From Sambucus nigra (taxonomy: Eukaryota > Streptophyta > Magnoliopsida > Dipsacales > Adoxaceae), in NCBI GenBank assembly GCA_949130495.1, contig OX422213.1:57572678-57636677 (forward strand): DNA of 64,000 nucleotides, written 5' to 3'. The notes under the pieces were generated by a model. That model saw nothing but the letters and a program-made list of their open reading frames with translations. It did no database searches and was not told where the DNA came from. The position numbers and the translations under genes were made by a program. Positions 33,801 through 43,988 of this stretch are shown piece by piece. Numbering within the stretch: the stretch's first letter is position 1; every line of letters starts with the position of its first letter.

Positions 33801-34876
33801 AACCAGATATAAGTATAATATTTCTCCGATCACCAGTATGGAAAGTAGAGGTGGCATCCCCAAGTATTTTTTCAAGGCTAAAAATGTCTACTATCACTCC
33901 TCATTCCACTCAAAAGTCTTTCTAAGCACCTTAAAGAATGGGAGACATTTATCCATTGCCCCATAAGGCTTTGCACTTCATTCTTAGTAGTTGGAGATTT
34001 TAGTTCTAACAAAGCCTTGATTTTATCAGGATTTTTTTTAATGCCTCGCTAATTCACAATATACCCGAGGAACATGCCTTCTCATACTCCAAAAACACAA
34101 TTAGTGGGGTTCAGCTTCATCTGATATTTCTCCAACTGAGAAAAAGTTTGGCTAAGATCATCTATGTGGTCTGCGGCTTTCTTACTCTTCGTCAGCACAT
34201 CATGTACATAAACCTCCATGTTGTTGCCTATTTATTCTGCAAACACCTTATTCATGAATCGTTGGTACGTTGCACTATCATTTTTTAGACCAAATGGCAT
34301 AACATTATAAGAGTATGTACCCCTTGGGGTAATAAAAGAAGTTATCTCCCTGTCTTCTAGTTTCATCTTAATATGGTTGTGGCCGGAATAAGTGTCCATG
34401 AAGCTCAACAATTCATGCCCTGAAGTAGTATCCACCAACTGATCAATTCGGGGCAAGGGAAAATGATCTTTTGAGCAGGATTTGTTGAGTTCTCTGAAAT
34501 CTATGCACATCCTCCATTTATTATTCTTCTTGTTTACCATCGCCACATTAGCTATCCAATCAGGATATTTGATGTCCTCAATAAAAAAGGTCTTTTGTAG
34601 TTTCGGGACTTCCTCCTGGATAGCTTGGTTCTTCTCTGGGCTAAATACCCTTCTTCGCTATTTCACCGGCTTGATCTCTTTATTAACATTTAACTCGTGG
34701 CACAAGAATGTTGGATCTATTACTGGCATATCTTCATGACTCCCTCCAAAAGCTTGCTTTATATGCCTTAAAAATGCCACTAACTCCTGCTTTATTGACG
34801 GGTCCAGTGAGGAGCCAATTTGAGTTGTTCGTTCTCGACGTTCATCATCCACAATGATGTTCTCCATGGTCTCCAT
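33801..34876 (-). pseudogene. Element C reverse transcriptase
   Basis: The lead-in at 34876-34658 is followed by M-A-M-V-N-K-K-N-N-K-W-R-M-C-I-D-F-R-E-L-N-K, F-M-D-T-Y-S-G-H-N-H-I and Y-N-V-M-P-F-G-L-K-N. The active site reads Y-V-H-D: the first catalytic Asp is His (codon at 34204-34202), so the enzyme is dead irrespective of the stops. The thumb part below 34150 is fragmentary. Confidence 0.88.
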
Positions 34877-35329
34877 GACCTAACCCTTCACAATCTCAGA
34901 TTTGTCTCTAGAGTTCAAGATCTCTATCTTTGCATATTCGGACTTCTCCACTTGGTACGTGGTGGTGTTCTTCTTGGCTTACCCCAACTCCTCCTGTTCG
35001 ACGGATGAATAATAGCATTCCCGAGCTACTTTTTAGTCACCCTTCACAACTCCTACTCCAAAATTGGTCAGAAACTTCATACATTGATGTACCGTGGATG
35101 GCACTGCCTTGATCTTTTTTAGGCTTACCCTCCCCATGATTATGTTGTAGGCTGATTAGACTTTTTTGTCCATTACAAAAAAGCGTACTTTTTTTATTCT
35201 GCAAGAAGTCCAGGTACCAATAAGCATATCCAACTTTATCGTGCCAAGTGGAAAGACTTTATCGCCAGTGAAGCCAATAAGGGGCCTGTGATATGGCTCC
35301 AATTGGGCTAACTTCAAATTCAGCTATCA

Positions 35330-35622
35330 AAGCAAGGGTAGAACATGATATCTACAGAGCTACCATTATCTACCAGTACTCATGAGATCACCACACCCTT
35401 CATCCTCTTCTTGACAACTAAGGGATCCTCATGAGGATATAAGTCACCTTCCAAATCATTTTTGGAAAAATTGATGACCAGTTTATCCTTGTTCACCTTC
35501 CTCGGGCGACCATCCTTAGCTAGATTTATGCGTTGTATATAAGAACAAGCTTGGGCCTTATTGAGGTAAGCTTTCCTTTCAGCAGTGTGATCCCCACCTC
35601 CTGCATCTCCACCTGTAATCAC
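35330..35622 (-). pseudogene. Element C protease
   Basis: The block H-E-D-P-L-V-V followed after a stop (35380) by V-L-V-D-N-G-S-S-V-D-I-M-F is the Tat-lineage protease active site; the D-x-G-S-S motif is retained. Lead-in residues include Y-L-N-K-A-Q-A-C-S-Y-I. Confidence 0.8.
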
Positions 35623-35856
35623 ATTACATTCAAATGATCCAAAATAGATTAAAAATACCTTGTGTTCGGGCTGCCTTGGACTTTTGGGAAGGTCGGGGTC
35701 ATCTTGTGGATCGTGTTCATGGTCCCTTTTCTTTTCATCTTTTGCTCAGCGAGGAGATTTGGACCATTGCCTTCTTTTTTTGTTAGCCTTTTCATCATTC
35801 TGAAGATCCACAAAACTGATCAATTTTCCTCGATGAATAAGTGCTTCGATCTCATT

Positions 35857-37391
35857 CTAGATATTTATGCAAGGCCTGGTCGTATGGCTATGATCTCTAT
35901 GGAACTCGCAATATTTGGACTTATCCCTCTTGTAAGGGATTTTCCTCATTTTCTCTGCCCAATTTAATTCCTCGTTGTTATTGATCTCCTCCAGAATGTG
36001 ATTGATATCCACCTTTAAGGGAGTATAATTCCCATACTTCTTCAACTTCTCTAGCATTTCCTTACCTTTCGGCTGCTTGCTACCCCCATTGTGCTTCGGA
36101 TCTTTCTTCTCAGTTTTAACTGCATCTTTTGTCTCTGCTTTTGTGTCAGTATTCTTCTTCGTATCCATGGCCTCTATGGCATTCAGGATCTTAGCTGCCT
36201 TTGCCATTAGTATCGCCATGGTCTTGGGGGGATATTTAGCCAGTGTATAATACAACTTATTGGGTAACAAACCACTCATTAGAGTTATAATGGTTGTCTT
36301 CTCCTCGTAGTCGATTACGTCAAATTTCTCGTTATTAAAATGAGTGATGTAATACTTGGTATTCTCCCCTGCTTTCTGCCTTACACTCAGTAGGTGTGCC
36401 ACTCTCTTAACTAGCTTCGCCCCAAAACATAAATTCACTATGAAGAGATCTTCCAGCTGATGGAATGTCGCAATCTGCCCCTGAGGAAGGTTATTGTACC
36501 ATATTTAGGCTGACCTAGTTATAGTTCCCGAGAATGCTCTGTACCTCATCTCATAAGGAACAGCATAGATATCAGTAGCAGCTTGGTACTACTTTATGCG
36601 AAGGATGGGGTCAGTTTTTCCATCATACTTAGGCATTACTACAGGAGCTTTAAATTTGGATGGTGTGAAAAAATCCAGAATTGCATGTACAAAGGGTGAT
36701 CCCTTGATGAAAGTTAATTGGAGAGGGTTCCTGGCCTTAGCCATTTTCCCTAACCGGTCTTCCAATGTTTGAATGGAGTCTTTCCATGCGTTGTTTCCAT
36801 CCTCAGACCTATTTTTTTTAGCAACGAATCGTATTGAATTCTCCTTATGGGGGCCTTCATTATGAGTTGCTGGTCGTGACATGCAGAACCTTCCCTTAAA
36901 TCATTTGTTTAATGGGAATTTCTTAACGCAATCCTAGGAGGGTTTCTAATCCTCCTATGGCCCAAATAGTCAAAGGGAGAGGCTCGGCTCAAACTCTCCA
37001 GAGCGCTTGTTCGTTCTGGGGATAAAGTAACATTGCATTGAGAATCTATAGCACTTATAGAAGAGGTTCGGCCGGACTGATATGAGGGGTCATTAGTCCT
37101 CTCAGTGTGATGAGAGTTAGTGCGTCTAGATTGAGAAACATCTAGGAACAACATACGTTTCGTTCTTGAAGATGGTAGATGGGTGGGTCTTTGGATGCTT
37201 TGTTGACCTTACTGGGCTGGCGCGCCATTACGAATAGCTTGAATGAGTTAATGCATGGTCTTTTACATATCTGTTTGCCCCTGGGCTAAATTGGCTACCA
37301 TGCCAGTGAGATCTTGAAGAGTTGGTGGAGCAGATGGATTGGGGGGAACTCGGTCATTGTTCCTGTTATTGGATTCTGGGATCTCAACCAT
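35857..37391 (-). pseudogene. Element C gag
   Basis: A likely ATG at 37391 (M-V-E-I-P-E-S) lies 40 bp downstream of the priming site. The conserved part begins with P-V-V-M-P-K-Y-D-G-K-T-D-P near 36610 and continues after breaks in F-G-A-K-L-V-K-R-V-A-H-L-L-S-V-R-Q with E-N-T-K-Y-Y-I-T-H-F at 36438 onward. The zinc-binding C-terminus reads Y-C-E-F-H-R-D-H-S-H near 35900, the CxxHxxxxH form usual for Tat gag. Several stops and frame changes are present. Confidence 0.82.
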
Positions 37392-37432
37392 TCGTGATGA
37401 ATGTTTTAGTGAAAACACTATATATAGTCGTT

Positions 37433-37449
37433 CCCATAGACGACACCAA
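37433..37449 (-). promoter_or_regulatory. Element C primer binding site (Tat type)
   Basis: The minus strand reads TTGGTGTCGTCTATGGG two bases after the LTR. It matches element D's site (TTGGCACCGTCTATGG) at all but a few positions. Confidence 0.8.
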
Positions 37450-37451
37450 TC

Positions 37452-37947
37452 TGTTGATGTAAAAAACTAGATTTTATCTAATTAATTAATGACAGATAAA
37501 TATGAAATAAGAAATAAGATAGATAATTTTTAAAGTGGTTCAGCCTTATGAAAATGGCCTACGTCCACTATTTTGTATTGCTGGATGGTTTCCCTTAATA
37601 TTGATCACAATTTCCAATGATCAATTACCCTGTTATGGAGGGCATTACAACATATTTATAGCCTTGGTGTTGTCAGTATGGATAGAAGATAAGCCTTTAT
37701 TTAATAGACATATACATTTGTACAATAAGAATATTCATTAAATATGGTGTTCATTTAATGTACAATTATCTCTTGATCTTCCTGGATAGATGCTCTGGAC
37801 GTTGAGCAGCTCGGCACGCTAAGTAGATCAAGGTGAGGAGTAGCTCGGTGTTGTGAGTTGTTCTGTGAGTATAAGCATTTATCATGTAAGATGACATGTG
37901 TTTTCATATAATTGGTCCACGTTAGCTGACTAATTTTCGTATCAACA
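37452..37947 (-). repeat. Element C 5' LTR (496 bp)
   Basis: It is bounded by TGTTGATG and TATCAACA, perfect 7-8 bp terminal inverted repeats, with the priming site on one side and the flank ATCAT on the other. Confidence 0.92.
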
Positions 37948-38459
37948 ATCATATTTAAGTTGGTACCTCACTCTCTCATGACACATTACTCACCTCTCAT
38001 CTAAAGTGCACACCTAAATTATGCATTTTAATTACCTAGTTATTCTACCCGCCAAACTAGTTTCCACGTGTCCTTAGATTCCGTAAGATTAACCATCCCG
38101 CGTAACTTATTTAGTTAGCTTGCACATTCGCAAATCGTTCGAATTCTCAATTATAATTTATTGAACCATTTGCAATAACTTGCGTTAGTTATTAATTTTC
38201 ACATTTTAATTTAGTATGACCTTATATATTTTCTTCATACATATATACGTATTCAATATAACATCACGCGTACATATATATCACTCACTATATATGTATA
38301 ACCGCCATCCGTAATAACAATAATAACTTCTCGGCTGTGTAATAACATATATATCACTCACTCCAATGCTATCATCATATAGGGAATACTCACCTCATCT
38401 TGGCTAACACATTGGGATCTCACACCAAACTGCGATAGAAAAGAACAAATGACGTTGGA
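37948..38459 (-). repeat. Element B 5' LTR, outer remnant
   Basis: It aligns with 19396-19899 (shared TCATATTTAA start, CACTCTCTCATGA, GGGATCTCACACCAAACT and GATAGAAAA words). Homology stops at GACGTTGGA (38459), where unrelated sequence begins. Confidence 0.75.
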
Positions 38460-38479
38460 TCCCTCTCGTCTATCCTTCC

Positions 38480-38640
38480 AGATTCCAATGAGATTTGGAC
38501 GAGGGACCCTTAAGCCCCCTCTCAAATTCAAAAGACATTTGGGCGAGGGACCCCTCTAGCCCCTCCTCCCAATTCCAAAGATAGTTTGGGCGAGGGACCC
38601 CTCCCCCACATACTTTTGATTCACAAGATGATATAGTTTG
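38480..38640. repeat. degenerate tandem repeat with GGGCGAGGGACCCCTC core
   Basis: Four imperfect units of about 45-55 bp, each reading ATTC.AAAGA..TTTGG.CGAGGGACCC and followed by C-rich sequence. The last copy (TTTGGATGAGGG) is the most diverged. Confidence 0.75.
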
Positions 38641-39178
38641 GATGAGGGTATCCCTTTTCCGATATCCAGTTGAAATGATACCTTGAAGAAGGAGTCCACA
38701 ATTGAGGGACCCCTCTGCTAAGACTAACTAAAAATGAAAAATCTAGTGAGGAAGTCCAAGCTGAAGGACTCCTCTAGCAAAAGTTCAAACAATACATTGA
38801 AAGGGTCCAAGTAGTGACCCAAGGGAAAACAATAGGCCAAGATGAGGGGGTTTACAATGAACAACCCCTCATCATGCAAAATTTATTCTTTTATAAGAAC
38901 AAAAGTACTAGTACTTACTTTCTTATACATGTAGCTTATTTGAGGAGGCATGACTCAAATAGGCCAGTTGGGATCTCTTGGGAGTTTTGACTTAGTGGTT
39001 GACGAACAAGGTTTGTTGAGAAATATCAACCACTTAGGACTTTAGGATAGAGAGAATACTAGTAGAAAGACCCTAGGAGTCACTCATGTCCTTACATAAC
39101 ATACACTTACTAACAACTGAGGTGAGTATCCAAAGGGTTGCTCACAAGAAATGAACCTTTTTTACAAAATGATTTTAG

Positions 39179-39205
39179 AGAGGGTGGTCCTTGAGGCCAC
39201 CCTCT
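39179..39205. other. perfect 9-bp stem hairpin
   Basis: AGAGGGTGG and CCACCCTCT are exact complements separated by nine bases. No T-run follows, so it is not terminator-like. Confidence 0.8.
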
Positions 39206-40053
39206 AGTTTACAAAGTTTGTACAAGAAGTTACCATTTCCAAAGATAATTAGAAAATCGGATATTTTCTCTCTATTAGGAGACATATATGACTTTTGAAT
39301 TTTTTTCACACCAGGTGTCGTTTGTCAGAAGCGATAGACGGTTGCAGACCTAGTAGGGATAAAAGGTACATTGGAGACCTTCTCCCTCTAAGCTTTCCCT
39401 CTTGTTTTTAGCGCCCTAAAAGGACCAAACTAGCCCTAGTGTTCACCTCTAAATAGGACCATTGGTGAGGTCAAATCAGACATCAGAAACTCAAGTCGTA
39501 CAGTTACTATATCAAAATCATACCAAACCACCTAGTATTCTCTCATTGCTCTCTCTTTAAGTGCTAAGTAATTGTTTCTACATTCCCACCTTGACAACCA
39601 ACATTCTCAGCAGAACCTTTTGAGAAAAGTTATTATTATTATTATTATTCTGAAGTTCAACTTCTTGCACGAGGTGGTTCTAGCTTTGATTCCATTTTTA
39701 CCAAAAGGGGAAGGTCTTACTAGGTGCTTCTCTAGAAATTTCTAAAGAACATGGAGTGAGAGTTCTTTGAAGTGGGTCACGCCTCACCCATTTAAATAAC
39801 TTATCGGACCCGAGTCACACTACCCTCCTACAGAGTATTCTAGGGATTTTTACATTTTTAGTATATAGGGTTTTTTTCACAATTGAGAAGACTTTGTGTA
39901 TGACTATAAGAATTAGTACTTTTTAGAGTATTTGTGTATGATTTGCTGATATATTTGTTGTAGCATTCGTAGGTATTTTTATATTTTAAGTATATATATT
40001 GTGAATAATTTAGTATGTGAAAAGTCAAAACCACTGTGTCAAATTCAAAAATT

Positions 40054-40422
40054 GGTCATAGTTTTGGATCGGGCACAAGATCTCGAGTTCCGATTAGGGT
40101 TCTTGACAAAATTAAAGGTGACCTTTTTGAAATTCACGGTCCAAACTCGTGACCATAGTATATAGTCATGGTCTCTTTTTTAACCATAATACTAGGGGTT
40201 TTGTCATGGTTGGTCATGGTTCGAAATCGTGACTGTATTTTCTTAATCAGGGTCTTGAATCATGATCACCAGCCGTAACAACCTATTGTGAAATGAGTTT
40301 GATCACTATCATGAACCGCGACTCCTTATCGTTCCCACATCCCCCGTAGTCACGGTTCTTGACCATGACCATATTCAACCCATTAAATTCGTGTCATGAA
40401 GTTGGTCACGATTTTGGACCGT
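40054..40422. repeat. cluster of inverted and direct units, GGTCACG.TTTTGGACCGTG type
   Basis: Related units lie at 40054 (plus), 40136-40155 (inverted), 40213-40234, 40349-40370 (inverted) and 40403-40422 (plus). Each unit is itself a partial dyad (GGTCA...TGACC). Confidence 0.65.
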
Positions 40423-41040
40423 GTCCAATACTGAATTTCTTTTAAAAATTATTTTTTATCTGTCTGATTCGAAAGAATCCATGTACATGTTTTCAAACTT
40501 GTATACAATTACACTATAGAACTAACTAATAAATCATTCCAATTGCAATAATAAAAAAATTGTTAAGCCATCAAATTAATTTCTTTGATCCAACACAAAT
40601 AAATATTATAGCCATCAATTTGTTCCAACCCTAAAGCATATTTGAAATGTTCAAAGTGTTCAAATTTTTCCTTCTCCAACTAAACATAATGGTAAGAAAT
40701 GACTAAATCGCAAATTGACTTTGGGACGCCTAACATAGCCAAAAAGTGGGATCAAAGTCTACGTAGTTTGTAAGATGAAAAACGTTGGTGTCTAACCCAT
40801 AAACCGAATCTATGGTGTCTCTTTTGATTTATGAAAATAGATGTGAAATGTGTTGAGAGTGTAGAAAATTGTGAGAACACTCTAAATTGGGAATTATGGT
40901 ATAAGACCCCATTTGGGGGGTTGTGATATGTAAAAATATAAGTGAATGTATACATGATAATAAAAGGAGTGGGATTATAAAAATTAAAAATGGCATAAGA
41001 ACACTAAAATATGCAAAATAATATTTATGGGACTAGTAAA

Positions 41041-41453
41041 ATGTGGGTGCCTATTATGTCGATCAAGCCCATAAAAGTAGACGACCGAATCCAAGAGAGC
41101 TAATCAGGTTTCTGATCCAAATTATGGGCCTTAGTTAAGCAGTTACATTTGATGATATGACCGAGTCTACCCTTAAAAATCTCGAAGAGATATTCAAGGG
41201 ATACATGATCAACGTGTTAGTTACCTACACTATCAATTAATTGAATATATATTATACCCCTGGCCCAGGGCATAGGGGCATATAGAAAAATAATCTCGAG
41301 AGTTACTTAATAAAAATAGTAGACCTCTCTGTGGATGCAGGCAAGTCGTCGAACCACGTATATTATTCTGTTTTGATTGTGATTGTTTGTTGTTATTGAT
41401 CTCTTGGTGATTGTTTTCTTTCATTATTATTTGTATTGTGATTTTTGTAACCA
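41041..41453 (+). repeat. Element D 5' LTR end; left boundary uncertain
   Basis: The right end is fixed by the Tat-type priming site three bases after TAACCA. A TGTGGGTGCC at 41041 would be a possible LTR start (413 bp), but no second copy exists in the window to test this. Confidence 0.4.
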
Positions 41454-41456
41454 TAA

Positions 41457-41472
41457 TTGGCACCGTCTATGG
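41457..41472 (+). promoter_or_regulatory. Element D primer binding site (Tat type)
   Basis: TTGGCACCGTCTATGG, three bases after the presumed LTR end; compare 37433-37449 in element C. Confidence 0.75.
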
Positions 41473-41519
41473 TAATCGATTGTTATTCCTATCAAAAACT
41501 TCATCAATAAGAGCCAGCA

Positions 41520-41591
41520 ATGTCCCATCACAACAATAACGTCCCTCCAGTAGGTGACATTCAGCAGCAGCCTAACCCTCCAAGGGTAAGG
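41520..41591 (+). pseudogene. Element D gag, first 24 codons
   Basis: Opens M-S-H-H-N-N-N-V-P-P-V and runs open to 41591, where element E is inserted; TAAGG at 41587-41591 is the left copy of its target duplication. The gag continues at 47480. Confidence 0.65.
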
Positions 41592-42048
41592 TGTAATAAC
41601 CCAGGTTTTTGAGCGACTATTTTATATTATTTTGCCCAATGCGCTAATCTTATAAAATAGGGGAAGTTGGAGTAAATATTATTTCCCGTGAGATTAATGG
41701 ATAATATTTACTATATTTTGTCTATTTACCGTTATGAGAAGGTAAATAGCATTATCTTGTGATATATTGTGTCGTTATATGTAAAGCGACTGTTATGACC
41801 TATAAATAAAGTTGGGTAAAATTAATAAATTAAAATGAAATTGGAACACAAAAATAATTCACGTTATTCTGAATGCCAAGATAGGAGGTGAGGTTGTTTT
41901 TAGAACAATCGAGAAAATCAAAATAAGTGCCCAGTTGTATTTTTTAGATTCGGGCATTTTTAATGGGGTAATGACTCAATTAAGTGGTTACGAGTCAATT
42001 GAGTGGTGTATTAACAATTAAAAGAGGGAGGATTATGTTTTAGAACCC

Positions 42049-42056
42049 GTATAAGT
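42049..42056 (+). promoter_or_regulatory. TATA-like box in E 5' LTR
   Basis: GTATAAGT, 458 bp into the LTR, followed within 50 bp by a GAGAGA-rich leader. The second LTR lacks this region. Confidence 0.5.
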
Positions 42057-42496
42057 TCCCTCACCCCTCTTATTTTCTCATTTTCATGTTAGAAGCCAAA
42101 AGAGAGAGAGGGAGAGAGAAGAGAGAGTTGGGAGAAATGGAAAAAAATAGAGAAAACAGAAGATTTGGGTTGGAATCCGTTGCAACCGGAGGATGATCAG
42201 AGACTACAACCTCGAGGCAAGTTTCTTACTTGCTAGATGTTGATTTAATGTGATAAATTGCATGCATGGTTAGGTTTTTGGGAGGTTTTATCCATAAATG
42301 GGTATTTGTTGATTTTGATAATTAAACCCTTAATCTTGTGTTTTAATTTGATTTGAGGAGAAATAATTAGTTACTTGATGTGTAGAAATAATTTTGTAGT
42401 AATATTTGTTGTTGTGGTTGGGTGAAATAACGGATAAAAGCTTGAAGGTTTCGCTAATGGCCGAAATAGCTTCTCGGAGAAGAAGCTGTCCACCAG

Positions 42497-42571
42497 GATC
42501 GATCGATCGAGCATGCGGGATCGATCGATCGAAGCCTTCGATTGATCGACGGCCAAGAGACGATCGATTGA
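42497..42571. repeat. GATCGATCGATCGA palindrome pairs in E 5' LTR
   Basis: GATCGATCGATCGA starts at 42497 and 42519 (22 bp apart). Diverged CGATTGATCGA and CGATCGATTGA start at 42539 and 42561 (also 22 bp apart). Confidence 0.85.
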
Positions 42572-43072
42572 CCCCTTCTGAAAAGGTGGGATTTTTTTTC
42601 TATTTCTGTTTTAGGCCTTCCCTTTTAGGTTCGAGGTTTAGGAACCTTCCTTTGGGAAGTAATGGGGAGTCCTAGAGGGTTGTGTTGGGTATACTAATGT
42701 CCTAGGCTAAGATTGGATAATTAGGCTTACCCCGAGGGCTAGTTTGTATTGGTTAATGTTCGAATAATATAGCAAGTTAACCTAAAGTTAAATTGGAGAT
42801 AAAATGTAAATGTTGGGACTTTTGGGAGATACTCCTTGAAGAAGGCTCATTTTAATGGTTTATGAAATTGTTTGAACTTTTGGAGGCTAGTTTGAGGATA
42901 GTGGAACTTTGGGTCTTAGGTCATAAATAAAATATGACTTAATAAGAATGAAATGCATATTCTAAAACATGGTACTTAATGGATAAGTAAATGATTTTTT
43001 TTGAGAATGTAAAAGTGAATGTTTTCAAAAGGAAGAAGAAATAATATTCATAAATGTTAAAATATGGATACA

Positions 43073-43168
43073 CACCTCTCTAAATCACTATCATATGGGA
43101 AGTTGCGCGCGTGTGGTGAAGCCCCCTAGCTAATGAATGCAGGGTGGATACAGTCCCTAGGCCATATG
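43073..43168 (+). promoter_or_regulatory. conserved LTR block (copy in E 5' LTR)
   Basis: CACCTCTCTAAATC.CTATCATATGGGAAG followed by GCTAATGAATGCAGGGT and GGCCATATG; aligns throughout with the inverted block at 10135-10229 of A. Similarity to A continues downstream (TTAGGTTCCCAGGTTGTC, GATAGGCCCTGGAAGATGAT). Confidence 0.65.
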
Positions 43169-43388
43169 TGTGTTTATTGTACTGCGCTGGTTAGGTGATT
43201 CTGGGTGTGGTCATGACTATAGCGCAGGCATGTGGCCGCTTCCCGACATTTGTTAGGTTCCCAGGTTGTCTTTTTTGATAGGCCCTGGAAGATGATAGCC
43301 ATTTAGGTGCGCGTCCAGTGGGGAAAACCGGAGGGACGGTCTTAGTTTTATTAAAGCATTTTATGACAATAAAATGGCTTTAAATACA

Positions 43389-43630
43389 TTTCCTGGATGG
43401 AAGAAGGGAAATGGGTTAAGTGATTTGGCTTCAGATGCATTTCCCGGATGGAAGAAGGGAAATGGAAGCATATGGTATGCAAAAGTATTTTTATGATAAT
43501 AAAAATGACTTTTGATTACACATCCTGGATGAAAGAAGGGAAGTGGGATTTTATGAAAAGGATAAAGCATTGTTATGTTGATAAAACTTGCTTTAAATTA
43601 TATATTTTTCCCGGATGGAAGAAAGGAAAT
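43389..43630 (+). repeat. four dispersed copies of a TTCCCGGATGGAAGAAGGGAA motif
   Basis: Copies start at about 43389, 43439, 43521 and 43608. Each has TTCC..GGGAA arms that can pair. The copies give an accidental open antisense frame with repeated P-F-F-H-P-G, not taken as a gene. Confidence 0.8.
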
Positions 43631-43973
43631 AAAATTGGTAAAGAAAGGTTTGAAATGAATTAAATTGGTAATCATTTGATAAAATGATTCACCATATTCA
43701 TATAAATATTCCTAAAGAAAAAGTAGGAATTGTGCACGTAGAGTTATGAAATTGATTTGGTAAACATTTGATAAAATGTTTTACCATTTATATATATTCC
43801 TTAAGAAGAAATAGGAATTTTGTTTCTAGATGATGAATGGGTTTATTTTATGTCTCATGCATTGCTGTAAATGTGACCTCTCATGCACATGCATACATAT
43901 ACATATACATATTAATTTCGTGCTGAGGGTCTAATGGATCTCCAGATAAACCTTGCCTAAGTAGTAGTGTATC

Positions 43974-43988
43974 GGGGGGGGGGGGGGG
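43974..43988 (+). repeat. 15-G homopolymer in E 5' LTR
   Basis: An uninterrupted G run after GTATC; the equivalent run in the second LTR is 17 G (46682-46698). Confidence 0.9.

Larger units (their letters stand above)
26426..37947 (-). mobile_element. Element C: Tat-lineage Ty3/gypsy element with antisense gene
   Basis: Two LTRs of exactly 496 bp each bound 11.5 kb. The flanking 5-mers CTCAT (26421-26425) and ATCAT (37948-37952) match at 4 of 5 positions, fitting an old target duplication. Minus-strand order: 5' LTR, Tat-type priming site, gag, protease, RT, RNase H, second RNase H, integrase, a 32-bp tandem repeat, a plus-strand gene relic, polypurine tract, 3' LTR. The two RNase H domains and the antisense ORF near the 3' LTR are known traits of the Tat group (Retand, Grande, RIRE2 types). 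The LTRs differ at roughly one position in eight to ten by eye, so the copy is old. Confidence 0.88.
19396..38459 (-). mobile_element. Element B: old chromovirus-like gypsy element hosting element C
   Basis: From left to right: 3' LTR (19396-21841), polypurine tract, about 4 kb of heavily decayed gag-pol, priming site (25829-25840) and 5' LTR (25845-26425 plus 37948-38459), all on the minus strand. The 5' LTR is split by C. Each LTR has lost one end: the 3' LTR lacks the part matching 25845-26425, and the 5' LTR lacks everything matching 19900-21841, including the promoter. No target duplication can be tested. Decay far exceeds that of A, so B is one of the oldest layers here. Confidence 0.75.
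38460..41040. other. unassigned repeat-like sequence, no gene
   Basis: No coding frame matches a known family. It contains a degenerate tandem repeat (38480-38640), a perfect 9-bp stem hairpin (39179-39205), an ATT run (39631-39650) and a cluster of related dyad units (40054-40422). It could be the long LTR of an unrecognised retroelement or a non-autonomous DNA element; no terminal repeats were found. Confidence 0.4.

Noticed and set aside
39179..39205. transcription terminator
   Set aside because: The hairpin has no U-tract and the setting is eukaryotic.
43361..43570. antisense frame with repeated P-F-F-H-P-G, present in both E LTRs (also 46071-46277)
   Set aside because: Produced by the four-copy GGATGGAAGAAGGGAA DNA motif inside the LTR; plus-strand frames over the same bases are equally open.
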